Shown: one piece after another, positions 46,533 to 55,358 of the stretch | Position numbering within the stretch: the first letter of the stretch is position 1 | Layout of the letters: every line of letters starts with the position of its first letter | Assembly (NCBI GenBank): GCA_000756795.1 | Contig: CCSI01000001.1 | Coordinates: 124,001-188,000, forward strand | Length of the DNA stretch: 64,000 bases | Reading direction: 5' to 3' | From: Qipengyuania vulgaris | GTDB taxonomy: Bacteria; Pseudomonadota; Alphaproteobacteria; Sphingomonadales; Sphingomonadaceae | Translations under genes and position numbers: made by a program | Notes under the pieces: model-generated | The model's database searches: none | What the model saw: the letters and a program-made list of their open reading frames with translations, nothing else | What the model was told of the DNA's origin: nothing

Positions 46533-46703
46533 ATGGGCGAACTGACAGAGAAGATCAAAGGCAACACCAACGAAGCCATCGGCAATCTGAAGCAGCAGTC
46601 GGGCGATCCCGAAACGCGCGCCGAAGGCCGCCAGCAGGAACAGAAGGGCGAAGCCCAGCAGTTCAAGGGCGAAGTAGAAGGCGAATTCGGCAACGACATC
46701 TAA
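46533..46703 (+). CDS. CsbD family stress protein
   Basis: The 56-residue hydrophilic protein (GELTEKIKGNTNEAIGNLKQ, then Gln/Glu/Gly-rich repeats with KGEAQQFKGEVEGEFG) has the composition and layout of CsbD proteins, small stress proteins of unknown mechanism. An AGGAGAGG ribosome site precedes the ATG and a perfect EcfG promoter lies upstream. Confidence 0.9.
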   Translation: MGELTEKIKGNTNEAIGNLKQQSGDPETRAEGRQQEQKGEAQQFKGEVEGEFGNDI

Positions 46704-46733
46704 CGCCGGACGCCAAGCTGAATTACAGCGAGG

Positions 46734-46766
46734 AAGGGCCGTTTCCTAACCGGGAGGCGGCCCTTT
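46734..46766. terminator. Bidirectional terminator between CsbD and the TPP enzyme gene
   Basis: Arms AAGGGCCG (46734-46741) and CGGCCCTT (46758-46765) are followed by a T-run on the plus strand and preceded by AAGG, giving Ts on the minus strand too. It serves both convergent genes. Confidence 0.7.
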
Positions 46767-46774
46767 CGCTTGTA

Positions 46775-48445
46775 TTACTTGTTGCGCAACCCGCTGACCG
46801 TCGCGCCGCTGGCTGCGAGTTGTTCGATGTCGATGTGGCAATGGATGAGGCGGAGGCCTCCGCGACCTTCGGCAGCCACCAGCGCATCCTTGAATTCCTG
46901 CGTGGTCTTTGCAGTTGCCGACCAGCCGCCATAGGCGCTCGCCAGCGCGGCGAAGTCGGGATTGGCAAGACGTGTGCCGCTGATGCGGTCTTCGCCGGGG
47001 AACTCGCGTTCCTGGTGCATGCGGATGGTGCCATAGGCCGAATTGTCGACCACGATGACGATAAGATTGGCATCGTGCTGGACCGCGGTCGCCAATTCCT
47101 GTCCGTTCATCATGAAATCGCCGTCGCCCGCCACGGCAACGACCATGCGCTGCGGGAAGCGGAGCGCGGCGGCGACTGCTGCGGGAACGCCGTAACCCAT
47201 CGCGCCGCAGGTGGGTGCGAGCTGGGTCGGGAAGCCTTCGTAGCGCCAGTAGCGGTGCCACCAGCCAGCGAAATTGCCTGCGCCGTTACAGATGATGGTG
47301 TCGGCGGGCAGCGTGTCGCGCATGAACTGGACGCACTGGCCCATGTCGAGATCGAACTGCGGGGCGGGGTGGGCGGTGGCCCAGTCTTCCCAATCGGCAT
47401 GCGCCTCGGCCCCGGCATCGAAATCGATCGTGTCGCCATTGTCCCACAGCGCCGCGCTCTCGGCGAATTCGTCCATCTCGGCGCAGATGGCGAGGTCGGC
47501 GGGGTAGACGCTGTTGAGCTCGTTCGGGTCGGGATGGACGTGGATGAGCTTGCGCTCGCTATCGACCAGCGGCGGGACAGTGTAGCCGTCGGTGGTGGCC
47601 TCGCCCAGCCGCGCGCCGACTGCCAGCACGAGGTCGGCACTCTTCACCCGCTCGACCAGCTTGGGGTTAGGGCCATAGCCGAGGTTGCCTGCATAGACGC
47701 GGCTCGAAGGCGAAATCGCGTCCTGCCTGCGGAAGGCAGTCGCCACGGGAATGCCGAGGCGCTCGGCGAAGAGCTGGAAGTGCTCGCGCGCCTTGGCGTT
47801 CCAGCCCGCGCCGCCGATGACCGCGACGGGCGAGGCCGCGTCGGCAATCAGCGCCATCATCGCCTGCATAGCATCGGGGCAGGGGGCCTGTGCGGGCCGT
47901 TCTACGCGCTTGCGGGGCGCGGCATCGGTGTCGCGGCTTAGCATGTCTTCCGGCAGCGCGAGCACGACCGGGCCGGGCCGGCCGGAAATCGCGGTGGCAA
48001 AGGCGCGGGCGACATATTCGGGAATGCGGTTTGCCGAATCGATGCGCGCGGCCCATTTGGCGATAGGGCCGAAGAAGGCGGCGAAATCGACCTCCTGAAA
48101 ACCCTCTCGGTCGCGCATCTCGCTGTCGACATCGCCGACGAACATGATCATCGGCTGCGAATCCTGCATCGCAACGTGGATGCCGATGCTGGCGTTGGTT
48201 GCACCAGGGCCGCGGGTGACGAAGGCCACGCCGGGACGCTGGGTCATCGCGCCATCTGCGCAGGCCATCATCGCGACCCCGCCTTCCTGGCGGCATGTGA
48301 CGAGGTCGATCTGGTCCTGCTGCCCCAACGCATCGAGCACCTGGAGGAAGCTTTCGCCCGGTACGGTGAAAATGCGCTCGCAGCCCTGCTCAATGAGGCA
48401 GTCGACGAGCAGCTTGGCGGCGGCGGGAGTGGGTCGCGTGGTCAT
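46775..48445 (-). CDS. Thiamine-diphosphate-dependent enzyme, acetolactate synthase-like
   Basis: The 556-residue protein has the three-domain ThDP layout of the AHAS/POX family: N-terminal PYR domain with the catalytic Glu in CRQEGGVAMMA, central FAD/ADP-type domain, and C-terminal PP domain with GDGDFMMNGQELATAVQHD. Real IlvB normally sits beside ilvH; no small subunit lies here, so a function in valine synthesis is doubtful. It may be an acetolactate synthase-like carboligase or decarboxylase. The divergent 150-base gap to the next gene carries a CtrA-type site. Confidence 0.85.
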   Translation of the reverse strand: MTTRPTPAAAKLLVDCLIEQGCERIFTVPGESFLQVLDALGQQDQIDLVTCRQEGGVAMMACADGAMTQRPGVAFVTRGPGATNASIGIHVAMQDSQPMIMFVGDVDSEMRDREGFQEVDFAAFFGPIAKWAARIDSANRIPEYVARAFATAISGRPGPVVLALPEDMLSRDTDAAPRKRVERPAQAPCPDAMQAMMALIADAASPVAVIGGAGWNAKAREHFQLFAERLGIPVATAFRRQDAISPSSRVYAGNLGYGPNPKLVERVKSADLVLAVGARLGEATTDGYTVPPLVDSERKLIHVHPDPNELNSVYPADLAICAEMDEFAESAALWDNGDTIDFDAGAEAHADWEDWATAHPAPQFDLDMGQCVQFMRDTLPADTIICNGAGNFAGWWHRYWRYEGFPTQLAPTCGAMGYGVPAAVAAALRFPQRMVVAVAGDGDFMMNGQELATAVQHDANLIVIVVDNSAYGTIRMHQEREFPGEDRISGTRLANPDFAALASAYGGWSATAKTTQEFKDALVAAEGRGGLRLIHCHIDIEQLAASGATVSGLRNK

Positions 48446-48570
48446 GGGGCAGGCGGTTAGCGGGGCGGGAGCGCTCGTGCAATCGAATGCGAACCGGTTC
48501 CCACTTATCCCCGAGCCTGATTGGAGCTGTCTCGAATTGATACGCCTTTGTTTTGCGGGGAAACCAATAG

Positions 48571-48585
48571 TTAAAAAACCGTTAA
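48571..48585 (+). promoter_or_regulatory. Perfect TTAA-N7-TTAA (CtrA-type) site
   Basis: TTAA (48571-48574), AAAACCG, TTAA (48582-48585) match the CtrA core motif exactly. It ends nine bases before the ATG of a small membrane-protein gene, in the divergent gap to the TPP enzyme gene. In a GC-rich genome such a site is rare. The same stretch can also be read as an EcfG-like GGAAA-N16-CGTT. Confidence 0.45.
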
Positions 48586-48594
48586 GAGGGCATC

Positions 48595-48789
48595 ATGAGA
48601 CGCGCCCTAGTACTCTCGAACGAAGCCGCCCGACACTGGATGCGGGCCAGCTTGCCGCAACGCCGCCGGATGTTTGCCGACGTCCCGCAAGGCGCCGTGA
48701 CCGACTGGAAGGTCACCGCCAACGACGTGCGCGGTGTCGCTACGACCTATTTCGCGACCGTCGCAGCCGTCCTCGCCTTCATCATTTAA
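48595..48789 (+). CDS. Small tail-anchored membrane protein of unknown function
   Basis: The 64-residue protein has a basic N-terminal half (MRRALVLSNEAARHW, RASLPQRRRMF) and a C-terminal hydrophobic segment VATTYFATVAAVLAFII with nothing after it, as in tail-anchored proteins. A GAGGG ribosome site precedes the ATG. It ends three bases before the convergent MFS gene. No family is recognised. A CtrA-type motif lies just upstream. Confidence 0.6.
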   Translation: MRRALVLSNEAARHWMRASLPQRRRMFADVPQGAVTDWKVTANDVRGVATTYFATVAAVLAFII

Positions 48790-48792
48790 GGA

Positions 48793-50127
48793 TTACGCTA
48801 CTGCCGCAGCGCGCTCTGCCTCGAGCAGCCTGCGGCCGAGCCATGCCGATACAAGGCACATGGCTGCGCTGATCAGCACCTGTTCGACAATCGGCACGCC
48901 AGCCGCGCTCATCGCCATTGCAGCCAGCGAGCCCAGCACCATTGCACCGGAATTGACGATATTGTTTGCCGCAATCGTGCGCGAGGCCTTGTGCGATTCC
49001 ACCCGCGTGGTGAGGAAAGCGTAGAGCGGCACCACGAACATGCCTCCCGCGACCGCGATACCGAGCAGGCACAACAGTATGACGCTGGCAAGCGGCCATG
49101 CGAGGAAGCCCGTGACGTCGAGCAACTCGGCAGGCTTGTCGCTCGCCCAGACCTTGCACACGGCATAAAAGGCGATGACGAACGCGCCCATCGCCAGCAC
49201 CGATTGCGGGGCATAGCGCGCCGAGACCTTACCCTTGAGCAGCGCCCCCACCGCGACAGAACCGATGGCGACCCCGACCGAGAAGACCACGAGGAAGATG
49301 CTCGCCACTTCCTTGCTCGCCATGATGACGTTCTTGGCCAGTGGCGGGAACTGGATGAACAGCACCGCGCCGATGGTCCAGAAGAAGCTGATGGCGAGGA
49401 TGGCGTAGAAGACCTCGCGATTATGCGTGGTCTCGCGCACCAGGTTCACCGAGGCGCGCAGGATGTGCCAGTCGAGCTTTTCGAGCTCGCCCTGCGCAGG
49501 CGCATCGGGCACTTGCCGCGCGACGAGATAGCCGACGATCGAGGTGAGGATGATGCCGACCGCCGCCGCCTCGACCGGAATCCAGCCGGCGAGAATCGTC
49601 CCGGCGAGGATGGCGATATAGGTCCCGGCCTCGACCAGTCCGGTACCCGCCAGAACCTCTTCCTTGCGCAAGTGCTGCGGCAGGATGGCGTATTTGATGG
49701 GGCCGAGGAAGGTCGACTGGATGCCGGTCATGAACAGCGCCAGCAGCATCAGCAGGATAGGGAAGGTGGTCTCGATACCGAACAGGTTCACCGGCATCTC
49801 GTACCCGCGCCATGCGAGGTAGAGGCCGGTCGCGCCAATCACCATCAGCAGTATTTCGAAGGCCTTCACCTTGCGGATGATGGCGGCCTTGTCGCGCATG
49901 TCCGCCAACTGTCCCGCTAACGCCGACAGCACGAAGAAGGGCAGGATGAAAAGCCCCGACGCTATTGCCGAGAACATCCCTTCCGCCTCTTCCGAGTTGT
50001 AGATCTGGTAGACCACGAAGAGCACCATCGCGGTCTTGTAGAGATTGTCGTTGAAGGCGTTGAACAGCTGCGTGACGAACAGCGGCAGGAACCGCCTGGT
50101 GCGCAGCAAATGCGTGCTAGTGAACAT
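48793..50127 (-). CDS. MFS transporter, LplT (lysophospholipid)-like
   Basis: The 444-residue 12-segment transporter has the LplT-type N-terminus RFLPLFVTQLFNAFNDNLYK and the loop LAGQLADMRDKAAIIRKVK. LplT flips lysophospholipids inwards for re-acylation; in many proteobacteria it is fused to or next to the acyltransferase Aas, which is not seen here. The start ATG 50127 follows GGGGG; a longer frame to 50286 overlaps the pgsA promoter region. It is divergent from pgsA. Confidence 0.88.
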   Translation of the reverse strand: MFTSTHLLRTRRFLPLFVTQLFNAFNDNLYKTAMVLFVVYQIYNSEEAEGMFSAIASGLFILPFFVLSALAGQLADMRDKAAIIRKVKAFEILLMVIGATGLYLAWRGYEMPVNLFGIETTFPILLMLLALFMTGIQSTFLGPIKYAILPQHLRKEEVLAGTGLVEAGTYIAILAGTILAGWIPVEAAAVGIILTSIVGYLVARQVPDAPAQGELEKLDWHILRASVNLVRETTHNREVFYAILAISFFWTIGAVLFIQFPPLAKNVIMASKEVASIFLVVFSVGVAIGSVAVGALLKGKVSARYAPQSVLAMGAFVIAFYAVCKVWASDKPAELLDVTGFLAWPLASVILLCLLGIAVAGGMFVVPLYAFLTTRVESHKASRTIAANNIVNSGAMVLGSLAAMAMSAAGVPIVEQVLISAAMCLVSAWLGRRLLEAERAAAVA

Positions 50128-50248
50128 GGACCCCCGATTACGAAACCTTCCGTAAGGAAAGCATTGGTAGAGACATCGAAGCGGCGGACAACCCCGCTTG
50201 CCATCTTTTGCGGCAGGACGAATGTCGTTAGGGAGCCAATCTAGAGAG

Positions 50249-50842
50249 ATGCTGAACCTGCCCAACATCCTGACGCTGTCGCGCATCGTGTCGATTCCCC
50301 TGCTGGCCTTCTTGCTGTGGTGGCCGGGCTGGGAGGCGGGCTATCTTATGGCCTTCGCGCTTTATTGCGCCATGGGGATTACCGATTATTTCGACGGCTA
50401 TCTCGCGCGCACCAGTGGGACAGTTTCGAAGCTCGGTATCTTCCTGGACCCCATAGCCGACAAGATCATGGTCGCTGCGGTCATCCTCGTGCTGGCCGCG
50501 CAAGGCGTGCTGCGCGGCCCTTACGTGGGCGATGCACATGTGATCGCCGGACTGATTATCCTCGTGCGCGAGATTGCCGTATCGGGCCTGCGCGAATTCC
50601 TCGGCGGATTGCAGGTGTCCGTACCTGTCAGCCGGTTGGCGAAATGGAAGACCACCTTCCAGTTGCTCGCGCTTGGGTCATTAATCCTCGGGCAGGGTTT
50701 GCCCGACTGGAATGTGATGGTCGGCGCGGTCGAGGCGAATGTCCCGCACACGGTCGGATTGATAACGCTCTGGGCAGCTGCCGTAATGACTGTGATTACC
50801 GGCTGGGACTACTTGCGGGTCGGCTTGAAACATATGGATTAA
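50249..50842 (+). CDS. pgsA: CDP-diacylglycerol--glycerol-3-phosphate 3-phosphatidyltransferase
   Basis: The 197-residue membrane enzyme has the CDP-alcohol phosphotransferase motif DGYLARTSGTVSKLGIFLD followed by PIAD, and starts LNLPNILTLSRIVSIP, typical of PgsA. It makes phosphatidylglycerol phosphate from CDP-diacylglycerol. ATG 50249 follows GGGAGCC...AGAGAG; the longer frame to 50198 is unsupported. Confidence 0.95.
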   Translation: MLNLPNILTLSRIVSIPLLAFLLWWPGWEAGYLMAFALYCAMGITDYFDGYLARTSGTVSKLGIFLDPIADKIMVAAVILVLAAQGVLRGPYVGDAHVIAGLIILVREIAVSGLREFLGGLQVSVPVSRLAKWKTTFQLLALGSLILGQGLPDWNVMVGAVEANVPHTVGLITLWAAAVMTVITGWDYLRVGLKHMD

Positions 50843-50885
50843 GGCGCGCTGCCTTAATTAATCGACGAAGCGAGGCAACCGCACG

Positions 50886-50903
50886 ATGCAACGCGTGTTG
50901 CAT
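50886..50903 (+). promoter_or_regulatory. Palindromic operator-like sequence
   Basis: ATGCAAC (50886-50892) and GTTGCAT (50897-50903) form a seven-base inverted repeat around GCGT, 42 bases before the small membrane-protein gene at 50945. Size and spacing suit a dimeric repressor. No specific regulator is suggested. Confidence 0.35.
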
Positions 50904-50944
50904 GGTAAACCTTTTCTCAACCATTCGCGTTTAGACAGTAAGTC

Positions 50945-51205
50945 ATGAGCGCAACCCTTCATATGCTTCTCGGCCTGCTCCTTAAGTTCGGAGCAGTGGC
51001 CATGGTGTTCAACGAGGTACGAGGCCTGATCCTCGCTGCCCCGGTGCTCTATGGCATGTGGGCATCCGGCGGGACCGGCATGGCAATTTACCTCGGCGTT
51101 TGTGCCCTCGGAGGCATCGCCCTTAGCGTCATCGTCCCGCTTTTCGCTTACAAGAAGCTGGACAAATACGTGAAGTCCAAGAAGCCTGTCGAACAGCCCG
51201 CCTAA
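50945..51205 (+). CDS. Small integral membrane protein of unknown function
   Basis: The 86-residue protein has three hydrophobic stretches (LLGLLLKFGAVAMVF, LILAAPVLYGMWASGG, IYLGVCALGGIALSVIVPLFAY) and a basic C-terminus YKKLDKYVKSKKPVEQPA. The stop overlaps the end of oxyR (convergent) by four bases. No family is recognised. Confidence 0.75.
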   Translation: MSATLHMLLGLLLKFGAVAMVFNEVRGLILAAPVLYGMWASGGTGMAIYLGVCALGGIALSVIVPLFAYKKLDKYVKSKKPVEQPA

Positions 51206-52098
51206 CCGGCGCGCAATTCCTCTGCCAACAATTCGAAATCGTCCCGGCGCGGTGAATTCTTGCGCCAGATGAGAGCGATCTCGCGGCTGGCCTGCTTCGA
51301 CTTCAGCGGGCGGGCGACAACTTCGGTGCCCTTCAGGATGTCGGCCTTGACGGCCATTTCGGGCAGCATGGTCAGGCCAAGACCATTTTCGACCATCTGC
51401 ACAAGCGTGTGCAGGCTGGTGCCAATCATGGTGGTCGATCCGCGCAATTCAGGTCGATTGCACGCCGCCAGCGCATGGTCCTTCAGGCAATGTCCGTCTT
51501 CCAGCAGCAGGAGGCGTCCGTCGTCGATCATGTCGGCGCTTACAGTTTCCGGGGGATCGCGCGGGTCATCCTTGGGAAAGGCGACGTAAAGCGGGTCGTC
51601 TGAAATATGCGCTTTTTCCACCTCGCCAGTGGCGAAGGGCAGGGCAAGCAAAACGCAATCGACGCGCCCGTGTTGCAGCGATTCAACTGCATCGTGGCTC
51701 GTCTCTTCGCGCAGGAAGAGTTCGAGGTCGGGACGCTCCTTACGCAGGCGCGGCAGGAAGCGCGGAAGCATGAAAGGTGCGATAGTGGGGATGACACTCA
51801 TCCGTAACTGCCCGGCCAGCGGCTTGCCCGCCGCCTGGACTAGATCCGCCAGTTCCTCTGTTTCGCGCAGGACGCGATGCGCCTTCTCGACCACCTGATT
51901 GCCGAGGGTGGTGAAGCGCACAACCCTTCTACTGCGCTCGACCAGTGTCACGCCCAGCAGCGATTCCAGCTCGCGAATGCCTGCCGACAGCGTCGATTGT
52001 GACACGAAGCTGGCATCGGCAGCGCGGCCGAAATGGCCGTGCTCGTGCAGCGCGACGAGATATTGCAGCTGCTTGAGGGTAGGGAGGTAAGTGCTCAC
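51202..52098 (-). CDS. oxyR: Hydrogen peroxide-sensing regulator OxyR (LysR family)
   Basis: LysR-type regulator of 298 residues with the N-terminal helix-turn-helix (HFGRAADASFVSQSTLSAGI) and the redox pair Cys204/Cys213 in HCLKDHALAAC, spaced as Cys199/Cys208 in E. coli OxyR. Peroxide forms the disulfide and activates transcription. The start is a GTG overlapping the rnd stop (GTGA), so oxyR is the second gene of an rnd-oxyR unit; no catalase or peroxiredoxin gene is adjacent. Confidence 0.95.
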   Translation of the reverse strand: MSTYLPTLKQLQYLVALHEHGHFGRAADASFVSQSTLSAGIRELESLLGVTLVERSRRVVRFTTLGNQVVEKAHRVLRETEELADLVQAAGKPLAGQLRMSVIPTIAPFMLPRFLPRLRKERPDLELFLREETSHDAVESLQHGRVDCVLLALPFATGEVEKAHISDDPLYVAFPKDDPRDPPETVSADMIDDGRLLLLEDGHCLKDHALAACNRPELRGSTTMIGTSLHTLVQMVENGLGLTMLPEMAVKADILKGTEVVARPLKSKQASREIALIWRKNSPRRDDFELLAEELRAG

Positions 52099-53321
52099 CC
52101 GGCCTCCGCTCCCGTAATCACTTCGTCCTGTGCTGCCGCCATCATCCCTGCGTGAACATCATCGACGTGGGTCATCAGCAGTTTGCCGTCCTTGACCGCA
52201 AAGGCGAGGCGGCCTTCGACGAGTTCGAGCGCGTCCTTGCCGAACACTTCGTAACGCCAGCCCTGCAGGATGGGCAACTTGCGCACGCCTGCAGCGAGCG
52301 CCTCCATCTCGTCCGCGCGCGTGAGCAGACGCGAGGCGACATCGATTTCGCGGGCGCGAATCTTGAGCAGCAATTTGAGGAGGTCCGCCACCAACGCGCC
52401 TTCCTTGCCCAGTGGCGCACCGCGCTTGGGCTTTTCGGGCATTTCGTCCTTTGGAAGCGGCTCGGCCTTGTCGAGCACCTTCATCAGCCGCTTGCCGATG
52501 TCGTTGTCCTTCCACGCATTGGACAGCCCGCGAACCTTGGTGAGGTCGGCCTGTTTCTTGGGTGGATGGCTGGCGATATCGGCCAGCGTCTCGTCGCGCA
52601 TTATGCGGCCGCGCGGGATGTTCTTGTGCTGCGCCTCGCTCTCGCGCCATGCGGCGAGACCCTTGAGACGGCCCAGCACGGCGGGATTGCGCCCGGGCGA
52701 GCGGATACGCTTCCACGCAAGCTCCGCGTCATTGGCATAGTTCGCCGGATCGGCGAGCTTTTCCATTTCCGCATCGAGCCAGCCGCCGCGGCCGGTCTTG
52801 ATGAGCTTGTCGAGGATTTTCGGGAAAATCTTCGACAGATGCGTCACGTCGCCGATGGCATATTCGATCTGCCGGTCGGTCAGCGGACGGCGGCTCCAAT
52901 CGGTGAAGCGCGCACCCTTGTCGATGGTGAAGCCAAGCCAGCTGTCGACGAGATTGGCATAGCCGATCTGCTCGTTCTGGCTGATGGCCATCATCGCGAT
53001 TTGCGTGTCGAAGATGGGATGCGGCGTCTTGCCGGTGAAATTGTAGACAATCTCGACATCCTGTCCGCCTGCATGGAAGACCTTGAGGACTTCCTCATTG
53101 TCGCACAGCAGGTCCCACAGGGGCTGGAGGTCTATTCCGTCGGCCAGCGGGTCGATGGCGGCTGCCTCTTCCTCATTCGCAATCTGCACCAGGCACAGCT
53201 CGGGCCAATAGGTGTTCTCGCGCATGAATTCGGTGTCGACGGTGACGAAGTCGCTCTTCGCCAGGCGCTCGCAAAGCTCTGCGAGGGTGTCGGTATCGGT
53301 AATCAGTTCATGTATTTTCAT
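52095..53321 (-). CDS. rnd: Ribonuclease D
   Basis: The 408-residue 3'-5' exonuclease has the DEDD motifs: VTVDTEF, the Asp in FHAGGQDVEIV, and YAIGDVTHL. Two HRDC domains follow (about 210-290 and 310-385). It trims tRNA and other stable RNAs. ATG 53321 is chosen by family N-terminus; the frame is open to 53381. It is coupled to oxyR by a four-base overlap. Confidence 0.95.
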   Translation of the reverse strand: MKIHELITDTDTLAELCERLAKSDFVTVDTEFMRENTYWPELCLVQIANEEEAAAIDPLADGIDLQPLWDLLCDNEEVLKVFHAGGQDVEIVYNFTGKTPHPIFDTQIAMMAISQNEQIGYANLVDSWLGFTIDKGARFTDWSRRPLTDRQIEYAIGDVTHLSKIFPKILDKLIKTGRGGWLDAEMEKLADPANYANDAELAWKRIRSPGRNPAVLGRLKGLAAWRESEAQHKNIPRGRIMRDETLADIASHPPKKQADLTKVRGLSNAWKDNDIGKRLMKVLDKAEPLPKDEMPEKPKRGAPLGKEGALVADLLKLLLKIRAREIDVASRLLTRADEMEALAAGVRKLPILQGWRYEVFGKDALELVEGRLAFAVKDGKLLMTHVDDVHAGMMAAAQDEVITGAEAG

Positions 53322-53480
53322 CGTATCATTTCTGTCGTTCGAGCGGAGTACCGCTCCCGCACCAATGGCAAGCCTTGACAAAAACCCGCCGGTGCCCTGT
53401 TAGCGCGCGCGATTCCAAGTTAAGGAGCCGCGACGCTCGCGCCCTTAGCGCCATACATCCCAAATTGGAAAGATTTCCAG

Positions 53481-55298
53481 ATGCACGCCTATCGTACCCA
53501 CACCTGCGCACAGCTGACCAAGGACAATGTCGGCGACACCGTTCGCCTGTCGGGCTGGGTGCACAACAAGCGCGACCACGGCGGCGTTCTCTTCGTCGAC
53601 CTGCGCGATCACTACGGCATCACGCAGATTGTCGCCGATAGCGATAGTCCCGCGCTGCCGGTGCTCGAAAAGATGAAGCTGGAATCGGTTGTCACCATCG
53701 ACGGCACGGTGAAGGCGCGTGACGAAGTGGCAGTGAACAAAAACCTGCCGACCGGCGAAATCGAAGTCTTCGCCCGCGAAATCACAGTGCAGAGCCGTGC
53801 GGACGACCTGCCGCTCATCGTCAACCAGGCCGAGGATTATCCCGAAGAAACGCGTCTCAAGTACCGTTTTGTCGACCTGCGCCGCGAGCGCGTCCACAAG
53901 AACATCATGCTGCGCAACCAGGTCATCACCAGCCTGCGCCGCCGCATGACCGACCAGGGCTTCAGCGAATTCCAGACGCCCATCCTCGGTGCATCTTCGC
54001 CCGAAGGCGCGCGCGATTATCTCGTGCCTAGCCGCCTTCACCCGGGCCGTTTCTACGCGCTCCCGCAGGCGCCGCAGATGTTTAAGCAGCTGCTGATGGT
54101 CGCCGGTTTCGACCGATACTTCCAGATTGCCCCCTGCTTCCGCGACGAAGACCTGCGCGCCGACCGCAGCCCTGAGTTCTACCAGCTCGACTTCGAAATG
54201 AGCTTCGTGACGCAGGAAGATGTCTTTCAGGCCATCGAACCCGTCCTCGCGGGAGTGTTCGAGGAATTCGCGAACGGCAAGACGGTAACGCCGGCCGGTG
54301 AATTCCCGCGCATCCCCTATGCCGAAGCGATGCTCAAATACGGCTCGGACAAGCCCGACCTGCGCAACCCGCTGATCATTTCGGACGTCACCTCGCACTT
54401 CGAAAAGTCGGGCTTTGGCCTGTTCGAGAAAATCGTCGGCACCGGCGGCAAGGTCCGCGTCGTCCCGGCTCCCAACACGCATGAGAAGAGCCGCAAGTTC
54501 TTCGACGAGATGAACGACTGGGCGCGCAAGGAAGGCTTCGCAGGCCTTGGCTACGTCACCCGCAAGGGCGGCGAGTTCGGCGGTCCGATCGCCAAGAACC
54601 ACGGCACCGAAGGCATGGAAAAGCTCTATGCCGAACTGGGTCTTGGCGAAAACGACGGCCTCTTCTTTGCCGCGGGCAAGGAAAAGGACGCGGCCAAGCT
54701 GGCCGGCGCCGCGCGCACCCGCGTCGGCGAACTGCTCGAGCTCATCGAAGAGAACTGCTTCAAGTTCTGCTGGATCGTCGACTTCCCGATGTTCGAGTAT
54801 GACGAGGAATTGAAGAAGGTCGACTTCAGCCACAACCCCTTCTCGATGCCGCAGGGCGAGATGGAAGCGCTGGAAACCAAGGACCCGCTCGATATTCTCG
54901 CATGGCAGTACGACATCGTCTGCAACGGCTACGAGCTGTCCTCGGGCGCAATCCGTAACCACCGCCCGGACATCATGTACAAGGCCTTCGAAATCGCCGG
55001 CTACACGCAGACCGATGTGGACGAGAACTTCAGCGGCATGATCGAGGCCTTCAAGCTCGGCGCACCGCCGCATGGCGGCTCGGCCCCGGGTATCGACCGC
55101 ATCGTGATGCTGCTAGCCGACGAGCCGAACATCCGCGAAGTGATCGCTTTCCCGCTCAACCAGAAGGCGCAGGATTTGATGATGGGCGCCCCGTCGCTCG
55201 TCTCCCCGCGCCAGCTGCGCGATGTGCACATCCGCACCATCGACGCGCCCAAGCCCGAAGGGGCAGAGGCAACGCGGGTCGACCGGTCAGGCGACTGA
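53481..55298 (+). CDS. aspS: Aspartyl-tRNA synthetase (aspartate--tRNA(Asp/Asn) ligase)
   Basis: The 605-residue class II enzyme has the N-terminal OB anticodon domain ([20 protein letters not shown]), motif 1 region, motif 2 ([20 protein letters not shown]), the bacterial GAD insertion at about 290-420 and motif 3 [16 protein letters not shown]. Many alphaproteobacteria use a non-discriminating form that also charges tRNA-Asn; that cannot be read here. A terminator follows. Confidence 0.97.
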   Translation: MHAYRTHTCAQLTKDNVGDTVRLSGWVHNKRDHGGVLFVDLRDHYGITQIVADSDSPALPVLEKMKLESVVTIDGTVKARDEVAVNKNLPTGEIEVFAREITVQSRADDLPLIVNQAEDYPEETRLKYRFVDLRRERVHKNIMLRNQVITSLRRRMTDQGFSEFQTPILGASSPEGARDYLVPSRLHPGRFYALPQAPQMFKQLLMVAGFDRYFQIAPCFRDEDLRADRSPEFYQLDFEMSFVTQEDVFQAIEPVLAGVFEEFANGKTVTPAGEFPRIPYAEAMLKYGSDKPDLRNPLIISDVTSHFEKSGFGLFEKIVGTGGKVRVVPAPNTHEKSRKFFDEMNDWARKEGFAGLGYVTRKGGEFGGPIAKNHGTEGMEKLYAELGLGENDGLFFAAGKEKDAAKLAGAARTRVGELLELIEENCFKFCWIVDFPMFEYDEELKKVDFSHNPFSMPQGEMEALETKDPLDILAWQYDIVCNGYELSSGAIRNHRPDIMYKAFEIAGYTQTDVDENFSGMIEAFKLGAPPHGGSAPGIDRIVMLLADEPNIREVIAFPLNQKAQDLMMGAPSLVSPRQLRDVHIRTIDAPKPEGAEATRVDRSGD

Positions 55299-55302
55299 CA
55301 CG

Positions 55303-55337
55303 AAAAAGGGCGCGGAAACTGAATTCCGCGCCCTCTT
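55303..55337. terminator. Terminator between aspS and the convergent stress gene
   Basis: Eleven-base arms AGGGCGCGGAA (55307-55317) and TTCCGCGCCCT (55324-55334) flank a six-base loop, with an A5 run before and CTTT after. It lies about ten bases from the aspS stop and is bidirectional. Confidence 0.88.
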
Positions 55338-55358
55338 TGCGTACGACTACTCGCTTGT

